From Spirochaetaceae bacterium UBA6089 (GTDB lineage Bacteria; Spirochaetota; Spirochaetia; Treponematales; Rectinemataceae), in the NCBI GenBank assembly GCA_002435985.1, contig DIXD01000024.1:77876-85436 (forward strand): a stretch of DNA of 7,561 nucleotides, in the 5' to 3' direction. A program made the position numbers and the translations under genes. The stretch's first letter is position 1; every line of letters begins with the position of its first letter. The notes under the pieces were generated by a model. That model made no database searches. It was not told the DNA's origin and saw only the letters and a program-made list of their open reading frames with translations. Shown piece by piece: positions 6,352-7,561 of this stretch.

Positions 6352-7485
6352 ATGCAAATCTTTCCCTTCTGTCCCAATCCACACTGTGTCTGGCATCTCA
6401 AGGCACCCGCCCATCCCTGGGCCAGGCCTAAAGGTTTCTATACCACCAAGGCTTTTGGTCGCATCCGACGCTACCAGTGCCCCGCCTGTCATACTACTTT
6501 CTCATCCCAAACTTTCTCTCTCGCCTACTATGTCAAGCGTCCTCTCCCCCTGGCCGATATCCTCGCGCGCCTCTCTTCCGGCGAAAGCCTCAGAGCTATG
6601 AGCCGCAACCTCTCTGTCTCCCTCAGTCTCCTTTCCAACCGCATCGAACGGCTCGCTCGCCAGGCCCTCGCACTCCACGCCACCTGCCTCGCTGGCCGAA
6701 TCGGTTATGACGATATCTGTATCGACGGCTTTGTCTCCTTTGATACCTCTCAGTATTTCCCTAGCGAAATCCCCATCGCCCTCACCGCACACTCCCAGTT
6801 CATCCTCGACTTCAGCCATGCATCCCGCAAGCGCTCCGGTTCCATGACTCCTTCCCAGAAGGCCAAAGCAGGTATGCTATATCGTCGTACCTGCCTTGAG
6901 AGGGGTGCTCTTTCGCGTTCCTTCCGCGAAACCCTTCTTCAAGCCCTCACCCTCCAGCCACCCACACTCCACCACCCCTTTGTCCTCATCACCGATGAAA
7001 AACCCGACTACCAGCGCATCCTCTATGCCCTACCTGCCTTCCGCCACCAGACCGAAACACACCGTATCGTCCACTGGACAGTTAACTCAAAACTGCCGCG
7101 CACTCTTTCTAATCCCCTGTTCGCCTCCAACTATATCGACCGAGAATTGAGAAAAGACCTGGCCCACCACCATCGCCAAACCGTCTGTTTCAACCGAAAC
7201 GTCGCCCAAGGAATGCTTAGACTGAGTTTGTATCTGTGTGCCCATAATTACTGTAAGCCATTCCGAATTGGCGTGCGAAAGGTGCAGCAACCACAAAGCC
7301 ATGCCGAGGCTGCAGGTGTGCCAGCAAGTATGGTCTCATATTTTGTGGAGAATCTCACTGACGGTATACGGGCATTTTTCAGTAGAAGCAAGCTTTCGGT
7401 GATGATGCAGCGCACCTGGGAAAAGCGCTGGCCCACCCCAGGGAAAACTACACCCGAATATGTGCCAAAGTATGCGCGTGCGTAG
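6352..7485 (+). CDS. Transposase, N-terminal zinc ribbon with DDE-type core
   Basis: 377 residues from ATG 6352, chosen because GGAGGT stands eight bases upstream; an in-frame GTG at 6298 would put the leader hairpin inside the gene. Residues 7-46 form a zinc ribbon (C7, C12, C43, C46; CPNPHC ... YQCPACHTTF), like those of IS1 InsA and IS1595 transposases. A helix-turn-helix-like segment follows (about 58-95, with MSRNLSVSLSLLSNRIERL). Candidate catalytic acids are D120/D121/D125 in YDDICIDGF, D215 in LITDEKPDY and E265 in YIDRELRKDL, which is followed by an Arg/His-rich stretch and CAHNYCKPFRI, as is common at the end of such cores. This spacing fits an RNase H-fold transposase, but the residue assignment is inferred. 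The first two thirds are strongly C/T-rich on the coding strand, unlike the neighbouring genes; the last third is not. Nothing further is coded between its stop and the right terminal repeat. Confidence 0.85.
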   Translation: MQIFPFCPNPHCVWHLKAPAHPWARPKGFYTTKAFGRIRRYQCPACHTTFSSQTFSLAYYVKRPLPLADILARLSSGESLRAMSRNLSVSLSLLSNRIERLARQALALHATCLAGRIGYDDICIDGFVSFDTSQYFPSEIPIALTAHSQFILDFSHASRKRSGSMTPSQKAKAGMLYRRTCLERGALSRSFRETLLQALTLQPPTLHHPFVLITDEKPDYQRILYALPAFRHQTETHRIVHWTVNSKLPRTLSNPLFASNYIDRELRKDLAHHHRQTVCFNRNVAQGMLRLSLYLCAHNYCKPFRIGVRKVQQPQSHAEAAGVPASMVSYFVENLTDGIRAFFSRSKLSVMMQRTWEKRWPTPGKTTPEYVPKYARA

Positions 7486-7536
7486 GAATGAGAAAGTGTA
7501 TGCTATTCCCCCAACCAAGACTCCTTACCGCTTAGC

Positions 7537-7560
7537 TGGCACAAGGTTAGAAACACTAAC
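7537..7560 (-). repeat. Right terminal inverted repeat of the insertion sequence
   Basis: TGGCACAAGGTT (7537-7548) is the exact reverse complement of the left core. The outer 12 bases (7549-7560) match the left end only partly. The window stops one base later, so the target duplication cannot be read here. Confidence 0.7.
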
Positions 7561-7561
7561 G

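Larger units (their letters stand above)
6249..7560 (+). mobile_element. Insertion sequence, about 1.3 kb, one transposase, zinc-ribbon DDE type
   Basis: A single intact transposase gene is bracketed by inverted repeats. The 12-bp perfect core is AACCTTGTGCCA at 6261-6272 and its reverse complement at 7537-7548. Reading outward the match continues imperfectly for 12 more bases, giving about 18 of 24 identical between 6249-6272 and 7537-7560; I use these as the provisional ends. With the inner ends (6261/7548) the flanking octamers (ctgctctc, agaaacac) do not match, so no target duplication is seen; with the outer ends the right flank is beyond the window. The zinc ribbon plus DDE layout recalls the IS1/IS1595 group, but the family is not settled. 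The intact gene and well-kept repeats suggest a fairly recent, possibly active copy. Confidence 0.7.

Noticed and set aside
6210..6401. 64-codon N-terminal extension of the M16 reading frame on the minus strand
   Set aside because: It runs through the promoter and into the insertion sequence, has no homology signal, and would place the signal peptide inside the protein. The start at 6209 explains the sequence better.
7485..7509. GGAAT / ATTCC hairpin after the transposase stop as a terminator
   Set aside because: Only five base pairs with a 15-base loop and no T-run after it.

Overview
The window looks like a bacterial chromosome segment of moderate-to-high GC, probably from a spirochaete (Treponema/Rectinema-like). 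The lineage is an inference from the serS / prfA-prmC neighbourhood and the general look of the proteins, and I hold it with low-to-moderate confidence. The left 4.6 kb is housekeeping. The 5' end of serS (seryl-tRNA synthetase) runs leftward out of the window. Divergent from it is a tightly packed operon, prfA (release factor 1) - prmC (release factor glutamine methyltransferase) - rel (bifunctional (p)ppGpp synthetase/hydrolase). The three operon genes overlap by 4 and 8 bases, so they are probably co-transcribed and translationally coupled. The operon joins translation termination, the modification that makes termination efficient, and the stringent response.

Rel ends in a short convergent gap (4616-4742). 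Facing it on the minus strand is an exported M16-family (insulinase-like) protein of 488 residues. Its zinc motif is degenerate: KFLEY in place of HxxEH. It is therefore probably a pseudo-protease or non-catalytic partner subunit.

Immediately upstream of that gene's promoter is an insertion sequence of about 1.3 kb (about 6249-7560). It has terminal inverted repeats (12 bp perfect, perhaps 24 bp imperfect), one intact transposase with an N-terminal zinc ribbon and a DDE-type core, and a leader hairpin that buries part of the transposase ribosome-binding site.

The most unusual signal is shared by three independent promoters (serS, prfA, M16 gene). In each, a TACYAT -10 box ends exactly 6 bases before the start codon, which predicts leaderless mRNAs starting at or within a base or two of the start codon. 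None has a usable Shine-Dalgarno site, whereas the transposase has a strong one. Other points of note are a roughly 47-residue insertion and a substituted guanine-contact position in the Rel hydrolase domain, a shortened Rel helical region, and a compositional change inside the transposase gene. I found no RNA genes, CRISPR array or new defence-type system.
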